22,489 bases of DNA. Source: a virus. The stretch lies in the IMG/VR virus record IMGVR_UViG_3300034190_002138, positions 1 through 22,489 of that record, one strand, 5' to 3'. The number at the start of each line of letters is the position of its first letter. Position 1 is the stretch's first letter. The position numbers were made by a program, and so were the translations under genes. This document shows positions 8,571 through 16,568 of this stretch, piece after piece. A model generated the notes under the pieces. That model had not been told where the DNA came from, searched no databases, and was given only the letters and a program-made list of their open reading frames with translations.

Positions 8571-10610
8571 TTATTTTTTCTTCTTCTTTTTGTTTACAAG
8601 GCCACCTTCCTTGAAACCTCCCATAGGACCGCCTCCTGTGTAGATATTTTCGTTAGGATTAGCTGCTGCCGCTTCTTCTAGTTTAATTTTAGCTTGATCT
8701 AGATTAGCTTTTGCTATTTTTGCTGCATTAGCTTGTGCTATTTTTTCTATTTCGCTATTGTCATCATCATCATTATTATTTGAACCCGATCCAGAGCCTG
8801 ATCCAGAGCTTTCATTAGCTTCATTTACACTATCTGCAATTTTTTCTCCATCACTATTAAACATTACTTGTGCTTGTGCAATATCATATGTAGATAAACC
8901 CATTGCTGTTCCTAACGCAGGATCACCACCTGCAGCCATAAAGTCTGACATTTTATTAAATCGGTTATTAATTATTTCATAATGTTCTGCTACATTTGCA
9001 TTACCACTTGTAACTGCATTGTCATATGCTCTTGCTTGATCCATACTTAACATATTTGTAGCATTTGAAACTGTAGTTAATGGAGAATTTGACGGATCAT
9101 ACATAGGGTTATATGTACCTGATTCTTCACTTGTTGTTGTAAAAATATTTGAAAATGCACCTTTTAAGTTTTCAATAAATCCTGTTTCTATTTTGGGTAT
9201 TTCAATTCCGTTTTCTTTCATTAAATTTTCTAGTTGTTTACCATATAAATTTGCTGCACCTACTCCTGCAAGACCTGCTATAGGAATTACAAATCCTACA
9301 CTTTTCATAAGAGCTTTTGCTTTTTCATTCTGCAAATAGGCATCTATAACAGATTGTGTATCTCCTTCCGCAACTTTCTCTTTTAATTCAGATAATTTAT
9401 TTCCACTTTGTTGTCTTACCATATCTTCTAAACGTTTTTTAGTACCACTTTTATCATCACGAACTTGTGTAGTTTCTACAGATGTGCTTTCTAAATCTGT
9501 CGTAGTTGTTTCATCTTCTTTATAAGTTTCTTTTAGTACAAACCCTTCAGGTATTTCATTTATTGGATTATTATTATAAAAATTAATTATGCGTGTTTCA
9601 CCTGTTTCAGGATTAAAATATTCTTTTTGTGTGTACACATCATCTACTGTGGGAACAAAGTCATCTGTGGTTCCTGTTGTGCCTGTATTATCTGTAGTTC
9701 CTGTATTAGTTTTTGGTGCAAGACTACCATCATCAAATGGTGTAGTTTGATTTGTTATAAATTTAGGCATATACCCACCTGCAGGTGACGGTGCAGGGGT
9801 TGGTGGGGCTATTGAACTTGGAGGAATAAATGGTGCAGATACCTGTGGTTGATTTTGGAATACAGATTGTTGATAGCCACCTATACCTGTTGATGGTACA
9901 AATGTATTTGTTGATGGTACAAATGTACCTGTTTGTGCTTGTATAACACCACCTTGTGCCATTTCTTTTGGTTTATCTTCTTCTGGTTCGCTTGTTACAA
10001 TAATAAGATCAGCCATATCAAAAGGCATATCATCTGGTATAGTTGCCTCTTCACTATTACCCATCTGCCCCATAGCTTCCATTTTCTTTAGACCCATTTT
10101 AGCGTCTTGTCTTAAACGCATTAAATTTTCTAAACCAATGTAACGCACAACGTCAGCAGGAAAAACAAACTCACCTTCACTTAGCATAGCAGGTATATCG
10201 TCACGTACTTCTTTTTTGGTAGAGCCAATAGGTACGTCATTACCAGACTCAGGGTCTACTTCACCACCTTCGTCTTTTAAACCACCTTTGTTAAATAATT
10301 TCATTTGTTCTTCTAGCATAGGAGTATCACCTTTATCAAATTCAAGAGAATCACTACGGCTTTCTGCAGCCTCAAGAGCTTCTTCTAATTTATCATGTGT
10401 GCTAGTAGGTTCTATTAAACCTTCATCTAGCATTTCTATTAACTCTGCATCAGAGTATTCTTTTCCATTATGTATTGTAGGAATATTAACCCATTTACCT
10501 TTGTATTTAAAAGTTGTAGATTTTTCAGATACCATTTCACCTTCAGATGTTTCATAAACATCTCTACCTGCTTGTGTTTGTTTACCTGTTTTCTTTCCTA
10601 CGTCAGCCAT
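8571..10610 (-). CDS. Large modular virion-associated protein, function unknown
   Basis: A 679-residue protein with distinct zones. Residues about 18-100 (YETSEGEMVSEKSTTFKYKG, then KWVNIPTIHNGKEYSDAEL) resemble a domain I recall from other phage proteins. Next comes RDDIPAMLSEGEFVFPADVV with YIGLENLMRLRQDAKMGL, a motif often seen in marine phage structural proteins. A Pro/Thr/Gly-rich disordered middle carries a TFVPST(N/G) repeat, followed by a helical region with a hydrophobic GFVIPIAGLAGVGAANLYG segment. Near the C-terminus a Gly-Ser run leads to Asn/Asp-rich sequence, a helix and a terminal KKKKKK. It sits between portal and scaffold genes, so an internal or ejected virion protein is plausible. 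Start ATG overlaps the preceding small gene by 8 bases. Confidence 0.7.
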   Translation of the reverse strand: MADVGKKTGKQTQAGRDVYETSEGEMVSEKSTTFKYKGKWVNIPTIHNGKEYSDAELIEMLDEGLIEPTSTHDKLEEALEAAESRSDSLEFDKGDTPMLEEQMKLFNKGGLKDEGGEVDPESGNDVPIGSTKKEVRDDIPAMLSEGEFVFPADVVRYIGLENLMRLRQDAKMGLKKMEAMGQMGNSEEATIPDDMPFDMADLIIVTSEPEEDKPKEMAQGGVIQAQTGTFVPSTNTFVPSTGIGGYQQSVFQNQPQVSAPFIPPSSIAPPTPAPSPAGGYMPKFITNQTTPFDDGSLAPKTNTGTTDNTGTTGTTDDFVPTVDDVYTQKEYFNPETGETRIINFYNNNPINEIPEGFVLKETYKEDETTTTDLESTSVETTQVRDDKSGTKKRLEDMVRQQSGNKLSELKEKVAEGDTQSVIDAYLQNEKAKALMKSVGFVIPIAGLAGVGAANLYGKQLENLMKENGIEIPKIETGFIENLKGAFSNIFTTTSEESGTYNPMYDPSNSPLTTVSNATNMLSMDQARAYDNAVTSGNANVAEHYEIINNRFNKMSDFMAAGGDPALGTAMGLSTYDIAQAQVMFNSDGEKIADSVNEANESSGSGSGSGSNNNDDDDNSEIEKIAQANAAKIAKANLDQAKIKLEEAAAANPNENIYTGGGPMGGFKEGGLVNKKKKKK
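9889..9927 (-). repeat. Short tandem repeat (21-base unit) in the modular virion gene
   Basis: An 18-base identical segment at 9889-9906 recurs at 9910-9927, encoding two TFVPST(N/G) units in the disordered middle of the protein. Confidence 0.8.
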
Positions 10611-10818
10611 TCTTTAAAACTTCATCTCTTAATAGTTTAAGTCTACGTAATTGATATACTGCTCCTTGTGCTCTATGCACAGCAACTGTATTGTCTGTTT
10701 GTTCCATTACTCTGTGTTGTTGATCTATTAAAGTATCTAAATACTTTTCAAACTTATCCCACTGGGCTTGGTTGCTGACCAACGCCTTGAGCTTGTTGAG
10801 GTGCTCCCTGTCCTGCAT
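10603..10818 (-). CDS. Small helical protein between portal and virion gene
   Basis: A 71-residue, wholly helical charged protein (MQDREHLNKLKALV, then QWDKFEKYLDTLIDQQHR, then AVYQLRRLKLLRDEVL). Its first 65 bases overlap the 3' end of the portal gene in another frame, and its end overlaps the next gene by 8 bases. I recall similar small proteins after the portal in other marine podovirus-like genomes, which supports it being real. The role is unknown; a portal-associated or assembly factor would fit the position. Confidence 0.7.
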   Translation of the reverse strand: MQDREHLNKLKALVSNQAQWDKFEKYLDTLIDQQHRVMEQTDNTVAVHRAQGAVYQLRRLKLLRDEVLKNG

Positions 10819-12892
10819 TACCTGTAAATCCTTGTTCCTGTGGTGTTGGTGCTTGGCCTACGCCTATATTTCCACCACCTGCCCCTGTTGGGTCCATTGG
10901 GTTAGCCCCTGCAGGAGCACCCTGTTCTGCTTGTTTTTCTTGTTGAAACTGTTTCATAAGTTCAGCCTGTATAGCAGCATCATTCATATTGTTGGTAACT
11001 TTGTCGGGGTCAAGATCAAGAGACTTTGCAATCTCACGAATAATATATTGAAACTTAGCAAATGGTGCAAGTGCAGGGTTAGATGATACTTGCAAGAATT
11101 GCATAAGTCTTTGGCTACGTACTTCATTAGCCATAAGAGATTCTGTTCCACGTGCCTTAACTTCTAGATCACCTTTTATTTCAGGATCAAAGTCAAACTG
11201 CATGTTAAATCTAAACAGCCCCTCTCCTAGTGGACGTAATAAATAATCGTCTACATTTTTAATAACATTTTTAATTGTGCCACTAGCTGCACCCATTAAC
11301 ATACTAATACCACTAGCAGTTCTGCCTACACCCATAACACCTGTTTGTCCATGAGCAAAAGAAGGAAAGCCTGTAGATTCATCAGCTAATACTCGTGCCT
11401 TGTCAAATAACTGTAAGTTTTCACCTGCAACATTAGGAAATTTAGTGCCAAAGATAGCTTGCCCTGGAGCACCACCCTGTCTTCTAAACACTTTCCCTGG
11501 ATATACTGATAGGTCTTGGCCTGGAACTAAGTTAGTTTCATCTACCTCTATCAACAGGTTGCCTGACAATACAGCATTATCTACAGCCATACGCATAAAG
11601 CCATTCATAAGTGTTTGTGTATCGTCCATGTTTTCAGCAATACCTACACCAAAGAATGAGTATGGGTTTAATTCATATGGAGCAGCCATATATGGAATAC
11701 GTGCAGGTTTAAAAGGATTAAGAACCATGCGTAATAGTTTATTATTACAAATCCAAATATTTGCTTGTAATTCATCCATTTCAGAAAGTTCTTCTGGTAT
11801 GTCTACACCTTGCTCTTCAAGCATTTCAACATCACACACACCCCAATATTCAAGTACCTCAAATCTTTCAACACCATGTTCTGGTGCATAGTCAGCTAGA
11901 TCATCTTCCCAATATTCTTTATCGTAATTTTCGCCTAAAGATATAGCTTCGTCAATAACTGCTGAACGAAAGTATGGACGTTTTTTTAAATTACGCATTT
12001 GTGAACGAGATAGTTTGTGTCGTTCTATTACGTACTGTGCTTCTTCTACATTGTTAGCATCTGGGTCTGGATAAAAATTCCAAACAGATACATGTGATAC
12101 TTGTGGTATTGTTTTAAATGTAGGTGAGTATTCACCTGTTTCATCATCCCAACTAGGATACTCTTTATCTATAGCAAATGGTCCTTTCATTACACCAGTG
12201 CCAAACAATGCCATTTCAAATGAAGTGCTTCGTAAATGTTTAGATGCGGAAGATTCATCAAGTTGATCTTGTATTTTCTTTTGCATTTTCTTTGCTGCAA
12301 TCATAGCAGGACTAAATGTAACTGCAGTAGGTGTGCCACCTATACCTTCTTTAACCCCATCAATTGAATTTAATTTTTCTGCCAGTTCTGGATTTAATAA
12401 CTCTTCTAACGTTTTAGCCGTAGCACCTTTAGGTATTTCTCTACCGTCACCTGCAAAACCGTAAGGCGATACTGGATCATTTTTTTCATCTTCTTGTAAT
12501 TCTTTAGGCAAAGCAGGATCAAAAGAGACATTTTCTACAACACCCTCTGGAAGTTCTGTTGGATCAACAGTTAGTGGAAATGCATTTTTTGCAAATAGTA
12601 CATCTACAATTTGACCATATGCTGCAAGTGTTTTAGTTTTAGTTACCTTAATAAATACACGAGATTTTTCAGCTTCAGTAAATTGTACATCAGGTCCATA
12701 TATACCCCGATAATTTCTATATGCTTTTAACCAACGTTGTTCATCTTGTCTACGATATTCTTCTGCACGATTATATCGTTCCATAATAAATGGAATTATT
12801 TTAGATGTATCTGCATCTTCTTCTACTGAATTATCTGTATCTTCAAGAACTACTGCATCGTCTTCAATAAATACTTCGTTATCTTCTGCCAT
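10754..12892 (-). CDS. Portal protein
   Basis: A 712-residue protein, close in length to podovirus portals such as P22's. The acidic N-terminus is followed by a helical region (MERYNRAEEYRRQDEQRWLK), a mixed core with HVSVWNFYPDPDANNVEEA, a long helical section (ENMDDTQTLMNGFMRMAVDN) and a Gly/Gln/Pro-rich disordered tail from about residue 665. The dodecameric portal forms the DNA entry pore and binds the terminase and adaptor. It lies 10 bases after the large terminase, with AAGGA 7 bases before the ATG. Its last 65 bases overlap the next small gene. Confidence 0.88.
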   Translation of the reverse strand: MAEDNEVFIEDDAVVLEDTDNSVEEDADTSKIIPFIMERYNRAEEYRRQDEQRWLKAYRNYRGIYGPDVQFTEAEKSRVFIKVTKTKTLAAYGQIVDVLFAKNAFPLTVDPTELPEGVVENVSFDPALPKELQEDEKNDPVSPYGFAGDGREIPKGATAKTLEELLNPELAEKLNSIDGVKEGIGGTPTAVTFSPAMIAAKKMQKKIQDQLDESSASKHLRSTSFEMALFGTGVMKGPFAIDKEYPSWDDETGEYSPTFKTIPQVSHVSVWNFYPDPDANNVEEAQYVIERHKLSRSQMRNLKKRPYFRSAVIDEAISLGENYDKEYWEDDLADYAPEHGVERFEVLEYWGVCDVEMLEEQGVDIPEELSEMDELQANIWICNNKLLRMVLNPFKPARIPYMAAPYELNPYSFFGVGIAENMDDTQTLMNGFMRMAVDNAVLSGNLLIEVDETNLVPGQDLSVYPGKVFRRQGGAPGQAIFGTKFPNVAGENLQLFDKARVLADESTGFPSFAHGQTGVMGVGRTASGISMLMGAASGTIKNVIKNVDDYLLRPLGEGLFRFNMQFDFDPEIKGDLEVKARGTESLMANEVRSQRLMQFLQVSSNPALAPFAKFQYIIREIAKSLDLDPDKVTNNMNDAAIQAELMKQFQQEKQAEQGAPAGANPMDPTGAGGGNIGVGQAPTPQEQGFTGNAGQGAPQQAQGVGQQPSPVG

Positions 12893-12902
12893 TTATTTTT
12901 CC

Positions 12903-14474
12903 TTAATAACCAAATGTTGTATCTGCTACTTGCATACCCATTGACGTAGTTCCATATGGGTCATAATCAAATATACTAAATCTTGGTCTTGACATTATAC
13001 CATATCTTAACGCATCATACAAGTGGTCTTCTGCATTGGTATCTACGTCTTCTGGATTTTTTTTATCCAAAGGTATTGCAGGTAATTGTGATATTGTTTC
13101 TACACATGTATTAAAAAATACTAATCTGGGATTTTCTGTAAATTCATCTATTTGTAAACGTCTATGTATTTCATTTTTACCTGCAACACGAGAACCTTTT
13201 GATCTATCTGAAGGACGCCATCTACATCCTCTAGTTATCATTTGCTCCGCAAGGCTTGGACCTGTATCGCCACGTTTATGCCATAAAGAGCTATCCAATA
13301 CTCCATATTTAATATTTCCGTCCTGTGCTTCTAGATCAAGAACCATATCAGCTAAATCTGTAGCTAATACTTTACTAACATATAGTTCTCTATATATTAT
13401 AATTTGCTCGTCAGGTGCAACAGCAAACCACAAAACAGCACTATAAGAACCATATCCATAATCACACGCTCTAAACTTAACCCAGTTATTTGGTATTTTA
13501 AATGGTTCTACTACATGTATATTTCTATCAAACTCTGTAAAAGCTGCACCTTCTTTTATATCCCAGTCACCCTCTAATAGTTGTCTACGTTGTTGTTCTG
13601 GCAGTGACAATAGCATTGCTTCATAGTCACCTTGTGTAGCCAAGTATGGGTTGTCAGATAGTCGTGCAGGTATAAACCTACGTTTAAATAATGCCTTACC
13701 TGCTTTCTCGTGACCTGCAGGATATTTAAGAACTTCTCCTGTTTCTAAGTCTCGTGCTTCAAATGCTTTACCTGCAGGTGCAGGATCAATAAACATTTTC
13801 TTTACCCAGTGATGTCCTCTACCTCCTGGGTTAGTGGTAGCTCTCATATACACTGGTAAATCGGGTGCAGTGGACCGTAGACGAGAGCGCATGTAGTTCC
13901 ATGCGAATGGTGAGGGCCATTGAGTCAACTCGTCAAAGCCTATCCAACTAAACGCTAGACCTTGGTAGCGCAGGACATCATCTTCCCTGTCTAGGTAGGA
14001 CATCCACAACCTCGCTCCAGAGGGCGCAGTCCACTGCATCTTTCGTTCAGACCACTTAATACCCTTCCAAATTTTAGGGTACATTTCCTGTGATTTAAAT
14101 ATAAGCTCTCTAAGTTCTTCTGTTGTATGTCGTAGTAGTAAGCCTGAAAAATCAGGATGACCCATGTATCTCAAAGGGTCTGCTAACATTGCATAACTTT
14201 TACCACCACCTGCAGAGCCACCATATAAAACCTCTCGTTCACCTGCAGCTAAAAAATCTGTCTGTGGACCTTCATTAGGTTTGAAAATAACGTTATGTTG
14301 TTCCTCAACAGGAATCTCCTCAACGATATTAACTGGCTTTGGGGTAGCTTTCTTCTTCGTAGGCTTTCGCACCGAGGCGTTTGTTTTCAATTTCTTCCGC
14401 TTTGGCGATTGCCTTTTTCGCATAGTCTGCCCATCTGCGTAGGCTTCCAACTTTGTTTTTTCTTCTTCGCTCAT
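12903..14474 (-). CDS. terL: Terminase large subunit (ATPase and nuclease)
   Basis: A 523-residue DNA packaging motor. Residues about 1-60 are a Lys-rich low-complexity arm. The ATPase domain shows Walker A GGSAGGGKS at about 85-93, Walker B with acidic pair SWIGFDE at 176-182, and motif III-like ATTNPGG at 212-218. The C-terminal RNase H-like nuclease shows Asp-bearing segments RACDYG (338), GVLDSS (394) and EDHLYDALRY (483/487). Both halves look intact. The first 146 bases overlap the preceding HTH-like gene in a different frame. The start has only a weak GGTTGG motif; the ATG for residue 18 is an alternative. Confidence 0.95.
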   Translation of the reverse strand: MSEEEKTKLEAYADGQTMRKRQSPKRKKLKTNASVRKPTKKKATPKPVNIVEEIPVEEQHNVIFKPNEGPQTDFLAAGEREVLYGGSAGGGKSYAMLADPLRYMGHPDFSGLLLRHTTEELRELIFKSQEMYPKIWKGIKWSERKMQWTAPSGARLWMSYLDREDDVLRYQGLAFSWIGFDELTQWPSPFAWNYMRSRLRSTAPDLPVYMRATTNPGGRGHHWVKKMFIDPAPAGKAFEARDLETGEVLKYPAGHEKAGKALFKRRFIPARLSDNPYLATQGDYEAMLLSLPEQQRRQLLEGDWDIKEGAAFTEFDRNIHVVEPFKIPNNWVKFRACDYGYGSYSAVLWFAVAPDEQIIIYRELYVSKVLATDLADMVLDLEAQDGNIKYGVLDSSLWHKRGDTGPSLAEQMITRGCRWRPSDRSKGSRVAGKNEIHRRLQIDEFTENPRLVFFNTCVETISQLPAIPLDKKNPEDVDTNAEDHLYDALRYGIMSRPRFSIFDYDPYGTTSMGMQVADTTFGY

Positions 14475-14760
14475 TGTCCAACCGTTTCTTGAGTCCTACG
14501 TGAGATATAGATCGACCTGTATTTCTAGATAGCCAATTGGCAACCTCACGATATGAATACTGTTTTAGATATTTCTTTGCCTCTTCAAGCATGTCAAGTT
14601 CGTGCTCAACAGGCTGAAGTATATCAGGATCGTCCTTATCTATTTCATATCCGAATGGTATTGTTCTTGATATACGTGGAATAGCAATCCATTCGTTGTC
14701 TTCTTTTATGTCGGTTGGTTGGGGTAACTTCCACTTTTGTAGAGGTTTAGTCATCGTCAT
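14329..14760 (-). CDS. HTH-like DNA-binding protein between terminase subunits
   Basis: A 143-residue basic protein. Residues about 67-95 (YSYREVANWLSRNTGRSISHVGL) match the pattern of a recombinase/resolvase-type helix-turn-helix, followed by a basic KKRLDNERRRKNK and a helical Lys/Ala/Glu-rich tail. It overlaps the small terminase stop by 14 bases and the large terminase start by 146 bases. In this position it may help recognise packaging DNA or act as a second small-terminase-like factor; that role is inference. The ATG at 14754 is an alternative start. Confidence 0.75.
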   Translation of the reverse strand: MTMTKPLQKWKLPQPTDIKEDNEWIAIPRISRTIPFGYEIDKDDPDILQPVEHELDMLEEAKKYLKQYSYREVANWLSRNTGRSISHVGLKKRLDNERRRKNKVGSLRRWADYAKKAIAKAEEIENKRLGAKAYEEESYPKAS

Positions 14761-15118
14761 CCATTTGTTTAGGTGGCATTAGCATTACACCACCTTTTGC
14801 TTCTACTTGCATCTTTTCTGTTTTAACTAGACCTGTACGATCAAGTAGTTCTTTGGCAGCTTGCATCTTATCACGAATACCTAACTCTGTAGGATCGTAC
14901 AATGCACCCACCATAGACATTGCAGCTTTTGGTGCATTACGTGCCATGTAAGTCTGCGTTGCATCTAGTATTTCTTCTTTAAGAGACTTTACCACTTCAG
15001 CAGATGATGTAGCATCTGAGTATCCTGCAAGTTTCTTTGCAGTCACAATGTCTCCACCTGCTTCATCAAACAGTACAGCCAATAGCTTTTGTTGTTTTTC
15101 TGTTAGTGCTCTTGTCAT
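14747..15118 (-). CDS. terS: Terminase small subunit-like protein
   Basis: A 123-residue, mostly helical protein. The N-terminal EKQQKLLAVLFDEAGGDIVTAKKLAGYS region fits a helix-turn-helix DNA-recognition domain (shown here in fragments: EKQQKLLAVLF, AKKLAGYSDAT). The RDKMQAAKELLDRTGLVK motif is typical of phage small terminases, followed by a flexible tail ending in four Asp. It would recognise viral DNA and regulate the large subunit. Its ATG overlaps the preceding spanin-like gene stop (ATGA), with GGAAG 9 bases upstream. Confidence 0.78.
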   Translation of the reverse strand: MTRALTEKQQKLLAVLFDEAGGDIVTAKKLAGYSDATSSAEVVKSLKEEILDATQTYMARNAPKAAMSMVGALYDPTELGIRDKMQAAKELLDRTGLVKTEKMQVEAKGGVMLMPPKQMDDDD

Positions 15119-15468
15119 AGTTTTGATCTTCCAAATAATAATAAGACAAAGTTAAGTATACCTCTGCCCATTTCTGTAGGTGTTGGTAATAACCATCCTA
15201 ATAACAACAGGATCATTACCCAAGGTGGTATATTTTGAATGTTTAATTTTTCAACCATACCTGTTTCTACTTCTTTTAAAACTTCTGTAGTTATTACGTC
15301 TCTACCTGCTGTAGTTTCTTGAGTTTCTTCATAACTTACAGCAGACTGTCTATTCTCTGCACCTATTTGTGCATTAGAATTTACTGTAGGCCCTTCTGAT
15401 CCTCCTAGCGGAAGCAGAGTACTCAAACCACAACCAGATAAAAATAGAACGAGTATTAACCATCGCAT
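15115..15468 (-). CDS. Spanin-like lipoprotein with C-terminal membrane segment
   Basis: A 117-residue protein. The N-terminus MRWLILVLFLSGC is a lipoprotein signal with a textbook lipobox (LSGC, lipidated Cys13). The middle is a polar, Thr/Glu-rich periplasmic stretch. The C-terminus carries hydrophobic segments (VMILLLLGWLLP at about 83-94 and ILNFVLLLFG at about 104-113). An outer-membrane lipid anchor plus an inner-membrane segment in one chain is the architecture of unimolecular spanins (as in phage T1 gp11), which disrupt the outer membrane in the last step of lysis. It is two genes downstream of the endolysin and overlaps both neighbours. No sequence match is claimed. Confidence 0.65.
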   Translation of the reverse strand: MRWLILVLFLSGCGLSTLLPLGGSEGPTVNSNAQIGAENRQSAVSYEETQETTAGRDVITTEVLKEVETGMVEKLNIQNIPPWVMILLLLGWLLPTPTEMGRGILNFVLLLFGRSKL

Positions 15469-15794
15469 TAAGGACTCACATAAGTTAAGGTATTTTCTAT
15501 TATAGCAATACGTTGTTGTAATTCTATAATAGAGGTCATATGTTTAGCCATAGTATTAGCTTCTTGCCAAAGAAATTCAGTCTCTTCCCAAAGTTCTTCT
15601 ATTTCATCTAAAGCTTGTTTAGCATCTCTTTTAAGATTTATATTATCTTCAATAGCCATACGAGAACCTAACTGAGATACTGTTTCTTCTAGAGATGTTA
15701 TAGTAGCTGCTTGTTGAGATACCCACCAAACACCACCTGCTAATTGTATAGCCATTGCAGCTACAAGAGCTATTGGTAATTTTAAATTTTCCAT
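15468..15794 (-). CDS. Inner-membrane anchored coiled-coil protein in the lysis region
   Basis: A 108-residue protein. Residues about 6-27 (PIALVAAMAIQLAGGVWWV) form one membrane anchor. The remainder is a long helical, heptad-like region rich in Glu, Leu and Ile (ITSLEETVSQLGSRMAIED; IEELWEETEFLWQEA). I recall similar proteins in marine phages. Location after the endolysin suggests a lysis role such as an i-spanin-like or holin-accessory protein, but it could be a virion-associated membrane protein. Its stop overlaps the spanin-like gene start by one base. Confidence 0.65.
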   Translation of the reverse strand: MENLKLPIALVAAMAIQLAGGVWWVSQQAATITSLEETVSQLGSRMAIEDNINLKRDAKQALDEIEELWEETEFLWQEANTMAKHMTSIIELQQRIAIIENTLTYVSP

Positions 15795-15798
15795 GTTG

Positions 15799-16101
15799 TT
15801 AACTCTTTTCTTTTTTACTTTGATGTTTCTTTTTTAATTCAGCTTTTGCTCGTTTAAATAAATTAGCTATTGCAGTTTTACCCATAACTTTAGCACGTTG
15901 TTCAGCAACTGTTAAGATTTGTATTTTTCTAGCGTATGGTTTATTTATTCTTTTTACTTTAGCTATAGTAGCTTTTGCATCTGCTATGGTAGCAAATTTT
16001 ATAGATACAGTATCTTTAGGATTTTCATCTGTATATAGTCTACGCCCAGACCCTTTAGGTTTTTTACCTGTTCCTACTTTAGGGTCTTTTTGTTTTACCA
16101 T
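15799..16101 (-). CDS. Conserved basic marine-phage protein (YTDENPKDTVSIKF family)
   Basis: A 100-residue, strongly basic protein. The N-terminal half has KDPKVGTGKKPKGSGRRLY followed by TDENPKDTVSIKFAT, a signature I recall from many marine phage hypothetical proteins. The C-terminal half is helical with a Lys-rich end. Function is unknown; charge suggests nucleic-acid or virion association. It starts by TAATG overlap with the endolysin gene. A decayed second copy of its 3' half lies near 20663-20762, about 4.8 kb away, so the family was once present twice in this genome. Confidence 0.75.
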   Translation of the reverse strand: MVKQKDPKVGTGKKPKGSGRRLYTDENPKDTVSIKFATIADAKATIAKVKRINKPYARKIQILTVAEQRAKVMGKTAIANLFKRAKAELKKKHQSKKEKS

Positions 16102-16568
16102 TACATTAACTCAAAATGTGGTGCATCAATAAATGGTCTACGTCCTTGTGATCTACGTAAATCTACATATGCCATCATAGCATCTTCTGATGTACCTTCA
16201 TATGTACGAATGTCACCTTCGCTCCATGCTGCACCCCATTTGATAGCGCAGCCTACTTCTTCGGCTGCTTGTTTAAAGGCATCGCATATATCGTCATAAA
16301 GATTTAGTTCCCATGATACATCTGGACCTACATATGCTACTACGTCTACAGCATGACTAAATCCATCGTCTTGTAATAAATGTTTACTTGCCATTGTTTG
16401 TGATCGTCCTGCAGCTACATTAGCTTTCTGTTCTTCTAAAGTACGCACACCTTGTGTAACTCCAAAGTCTACCTCTGTCAGTTGAATAGCTCGTTCAACT
16501 ACTGCTGTCATATCTGGATGAACACCCTCAAGTCTATCTATTGATCTTTGGCTTAGTCTAAAACTCAT
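16101..16568 (-). CDS. Endolysin, M15 L-alanyl-D-glutamate peptidase type
   Basis: A 155-residue single-domain enzyme with the layout of the phage T5 endolysin. The N-terminus MSFRLSQRSIDRLEGVHPDM is followed by FGVTQGVRTLEEQ (about 35-47). A zinc-binding zone SKHLLQDDGFSHAVDVVAY (61-79) offers His63, His72 and Asp75, then RPFIDAPHFEL (145-154) provides the final His151. It should cut peptide cross-bridges of Gram-negative peptidoglycan. The spacing between the first His and Asp is 5 residues longer than in T5, so His72 may be a ligand or His63 may be displaced by a loop. No signal peptide is present, so a holin is needed. Confidence 0.88.
   Translation of the reverse strand: MSFRLSQRSIDRLEGVHPDMTAVVERAIQLTEVDFGVTQGVRTLEEQKANVAAGRSQTMASKHLLQDDGFSHAVDVVAYVGPDVSWELNLYDDICDAFKQAAEEVGCAIKWGAAWSEGDIRTYEGTSEDAMMAYVDLRRSQGRRPFIDAPHFELM

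Noticed and set aside
10772-11891. Plus-strand ORFs opposite the portal gene (10772-11086, 11400-11891)
   Set aside because: Antisense to a well-supported portal. Composition is Cys/Ser-rich shadow sequence and no plus-strand promoter or ribosome binding site is seen.
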